The notes beneath the pieces are model-generated. The model searched no databases. It saw only the letters and a program-made list of their open reading frames with translations, and was not told the origin of the DNA. From an uncultured Balneolaceae bacterium (GTDB taxonomy: Bacteria; Bacteroidota; Rhodothermia; Balneolales; Balneolaceae): a DNA stretch of 8,377 bases. The stretch spans positions 1-8,377 of the forward strand of contig CALKWT010000035.1 of NCBI GenBank assembly GCA_938003885.1. The letters are read 5' to 3'. Positions 7,154 through 8,377 of the stretch are shown one piece after another (within the stretch, counting starts at the first letter, position 1; every line of letters starts with the position of its first letter). The translations under genes were made by a program, and so were the position numbers.

Positions 7154-7822
7154 TCAAAGTGAAAATAGCGAGAAGATGGAACAGAAGGAGAGCCAGATCG
7201 AAAAGGTGTTGATAAGTGCCAGATGTACTGGCCCGGATTCACGGGCGGCAGATTTTTTTAAAGCGTAACGCAGAGTTTTAACGGCTTCGGAAGTATAGTT
7301 TCTAACAGATTGATAGCTCAGGGATGTAATCGCTTCTATCTCCCGGTAGCTCATGCCCTCAAAAAACTTTAAATAGATAACTTCTCTCTGTCTGGACTGA
7401 AGCTGCTGTACTGCTTTATACAATTGTAACAACACCTCCTGATTGTGCTCTTCATAGAGGCGAATCTCTTCAGGTGAGGAAACCATCGTGAAATCATAGA
7501 TTTTCAGGAGATTTATGGTAGTATCCAGCCGGAACTGCCTTCTCTTTTCATCGATCAGGCTGCGCCGGAGGGATGTCCAGAGGTAGGTCTTTACATACTC
7601 CACCTCGGGAAGCAACTCTCTTCTTTCCCATATCTTCAGAAAAAGGGCATGTATCTGATCTTCAGCAGTGTCGGCATCCCCGCAAAAACTGACGGCATAA
7701 TCAAACAGGTTATTATAAAAGCGCAGGTAGAGTACTTCAAGAGAGTCTTTACAACCATCTTTCATGTAACTCCAACACACTTCGTCACTGCAACCCGCCA
7801 AAGATTTTTTTTCTGTCTCCAC
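7154..7822 (-). CDS. ECF (sigma-70 family) RNA polymerase sigma factor with hydrophobic C-terminal tail
   Basis: This 222-residue extracytoplasmic-function sigma factor is the probable target of the FecR encoded next. Region 2 spans about 25-95 (LEVLYLRFYNNLFDYAV, then ALFLKIWERRELLPEVEYVK). Region 4 spans about 130-190 and has the helix-turn-helix SYREIEAITSLSYQSVRNYT (158-177), with QREVIYLKFFEGMS before it. The start is a GTG at 7822: an in-frame TAA lies at 7838-7840 and the first ATG (codon 20, 7765) would remove residues normally present before region 2. ECF proteins of this type usually end soon after region 4. Here the frame runs on about 30 residues into a strongly hydrophobic tail (199-222, HLALINTFSIWLSF then CSIFSLFSL). 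From memory, some Bacteroidota sigma factors of the FecR-linked type have hydrophobic C-termini, so the tail may be real; an alternative ending by frameshift is described separately. No clear ribosome site is seen. Confidence 0.93.
   Translation of the reverse strand: METEKKSLAGCSDEVCWSYMKDGCKDSLEVLYLRFYNNLFDYAVSFCGDADTAEDQIHALFLKIWERRELLPEVEYVKTYLWTSLRRSLIDEKRRQFRLDTTINLLKIYDFTMVSSPEEIRLYEEHNQEVLLQLYKAVQQLQSRQREVIYLKFFEGMSYREIEAITSLSYQSVRNYTSEAVKTLRYALKKSAARESGPVHLALINTFSIWLSFCSIFSLFSL
7253..7262 (-). other. Possible -1 slippery site at the end of the sigma factor gene
   Basis: On the minus strand the sigma gene reads GCT TTA AAA AAA TCT across codons 187-191. This contains the heptamer T TTA AAA in exactly the frame needed for -1 ribosomal slippage, inside a run of seven A that could also cause transcriptional slippage. 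A -1 shift here replaces the hydrophobic tail by I-C-R-P and a TGA at 7239-7241, giving a protein of about 194 residues, the usual ECF length. Whether slippage occurs is inference; a real short form, or a one-base indel in the run, would look the same. Confidence 0.3.
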
Positions 7823-7846
7823 CGATGTTTTATCAAATTAAACCTT

Positions 7847-7859
7847 TTGGACAATCCAA
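7847..7859 (-). promoter_or_regulatory. Short inverted repeat just upstream of the sigma factor start (possible operator)
   Basis: TTGGA-CAA-TCCAA is a perfect inverted repeat with 5-bp arms and a 3-bp centre. It ends 25 nt before the GTG of the sigma gene, where a regulator could overlap the promoter or 5' leader. Arms this short also occur by chance, so it is only a candidate site. Confidence 0.22.
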
Positions 7860-7941
7860 GACCGTAAGTCAATTCCCTATTACACTATACCACTTTAGTG
7901 ACTTCCTGCCAATCGGGATCTGCACCATAAATATGTGAATT

Positions 7942-7973
7942 TTTCCGCTTATCAAAAAATGTAAAAGTGGAAA
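7942..7973 (+). repeat. Imperfect inverted repeat / hairpin in the intergenic region
   Basis: TTTCCGCTT (7942-7950) pairs with AAGTGGAAA (7965-7973) across a 14-nt loop, with a single G.U wobble if read as plus-strand RNA and one A-C mismatch if read as minus-strand RNA. No T-run follows on either side, so it is not a typical intrinsic terminator. It may be a binding site or a structured leader; function unknown. Confidence 0.3.
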
Positions 7974-8274
7974 GTTTCATTCGTGTGACGAGCTAAATCA
8001 TTAAAGGAGCAGTCTTTTATCCATGTGTCTGTTTATACGGCCTATTGGTTTGACCCTTTCCGGTCTGGGCGTCACCATTGTTCATGGGCCTTGTCTAATG
8101 AGTACGAAAGCGATGAGTCCCTTGCTACACCAATCTCTGCTCTTGAAGTGTGAATTGGGGAGAGTCAACTCTTACATTGATCATATTTGACCTTAGACTC
8201 GCAAATATCGGCTATATCACGTCATGCAGACAATAGTGACTTAGCCCGGGCTCTCTCTTGACTCTGTCAGAAGC

Positions 8275-8376
8275 TTAATAGATGCGGATCTCATCCATCG
8301 CCGCATAGGACTCACCATCGTATGCAGATTTCATGATAACTTTAAAATAGGCGATTTTTTTTCTCACTGGCAGCGA
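8275..8376 (-). CDS. C-terminal end of an unidentified protein, possibly an F5/8 type C (discoidin-like) module
   Basis: An open minus-strand frame enters from the right edge and ends with TAA at 8275-8277, giving the last 33 residues of a protein; the remainder is outside the window. The ending, KSAYDGESYAAMDEIRIY preceded by IAYFKVIM, resembles the last strands of F5/8 type C carbohydrate-binding modules. In these a strand of the form RYVKV is followed by a loop and by an A..EI..Y strand at the very C-terminus. Such modules are common at the C-termini of secreted glycosidases and sulfatases in Bacteroidota, which would suit the neighbouring Sus system. Other beta-sandwich domains could end similarly. 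I am fairly sure it is coding and much less sure of the domain. It lies on the same strand as the sus operon but 452 nt upstream of the sigma gene, so it is probably a separate transcription unit. Confidence 0.6.
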   Translation of the reverse strand, partial: SLPVRKKIAYFKVIMKSAYDGESYAAMDEIRIY

Positions 8377-8377
8377 T

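Larger units (their letters stand above)
7823..8274. other. Gene-poor intergenic region upstream of the sigma factor gene
   Basis: This 452-nt stretch lies between the stop of the right-edge minus-strand gene and the sigma factor start, and should hold the promoter of the sigma-fecR-susCD operon. I see no convincing gene. The best open frame is 55 codons on the plus strand (8023-8190, starting MCLFIRPIGL) with AGGAG 13 nt upstream, but it has no recognisable family features. Small symmetric elements include TTGGA/TCCAA at 7847-7859, a long hairpin at 7942-7973, AGAGT-CA-ACTCT near 8171, and the 10-nt palindrome AGCCCGGGCT at 8243-8252. No T-tracted terminator for the upstream gene is evident. 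A weak Bacteroidota-like -7 element (TTAATTTG on the minus strand, 7840-7833) lies just before the sigma start, but no well-spaced -33 TTG accompanies it. Confidence 0.5.

Noticed and set aside
7017..7268. An 83-codon plus-strand ORF running into the sigma gene
   Set aside because: Its second half is antisense to the clear sigma factor gene and its first half covers the structured block; no recognisable features.
6930..8076. The 9-mer GGTGACGCC at 6930-6938 and its complement at 8068-8076 as a dispersed repeat
   Set aside because: Shared 9-mers are expected many times by chance in 8 kb, and the flanking similarity is too patchy to call a repeat.
8023..8190. A 55-codon plus-strand ORF (starting MCLFIRPIGL) with AGGAG 13 nt upstream
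   Set aside because: It is short, has no family features I recognise, and its spacing to AGGAG is long; open frames of this size are expected by chance. Noted in the intergenic entry only.

Overview
The window looks like chromosomal DNA of a Bacteroidota-type bacterium, in the broad sense that includes Balneolota and Rhodothermota relatives. The reasons are a SusC/SusD outer-membrane nutrient-uptake pair, a FecR-type anti-sigma factor and ECF sigma factor encoded beside it, AT-rich start regions without clear Shine-Dalgarno sequences, and moderate GC content. I cannot name the genus from sequence alone. I see no insertion sequence, CRISPR array, rRNA or recognisable tRNA.

Layout from left to right. 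Positions 2-697 (+) hold the C-terminal 231 residues of an aerobic-type glycerol-3-phosphate dehydrogenase (GlpD), cut by the window edge. A strong hairpin at 696-727 separates it from a convergent block of four minus-strand genes. Read in transcription order (right to left), these are an ECF sigma factor (7154-7822), a FecR-like anti-sigma factor (5748-6881), a SusC-like TonB-dependent transporter with an N-terminal STN signalling domain (2396-5671), and a SusD-like surface lipoprotein (749-2377). To the right of the sigma gene lies about 450 bp without a convincing gene. The right edge then carries the last 33 codons of another minus-strand protein (8275-8376), whose ending resembles an F5/8 type C (discoidin-like) carbohydrate-binding module.

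How the genes probably work together: SusD captures a ligand at the cell surface and SusC imports it with TonB energy. The STN domain of SusC contacts the periplasmic part of FecR, and FecR then controls the sigma factor, which would switch on its target promoter, most simply that of susCD. This is the known FecA/FecR/FecI-type trans-envelope logic applied to a Sus pair. No degradative enzyme lies downstream of susD before the terminator, so the substrate cannot be inferred from the operon itself. The partial gene at the right edge may be a carbohydrate-active enzyme.

The less ordinary signals are three. First, the sigma gene ends in a hydrophobic tail, and an in-frame T TTA AAA slippery heptamer lies just before it; a -1 shift there would give a normal-length, tail-less sigma factor. 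Second, a GC-rich (about 60%), structured block sits in the AT-rich gap between the sigma and fecR genes. Third, both regulators appear to start at non-ATG codons (GTG and TTG).
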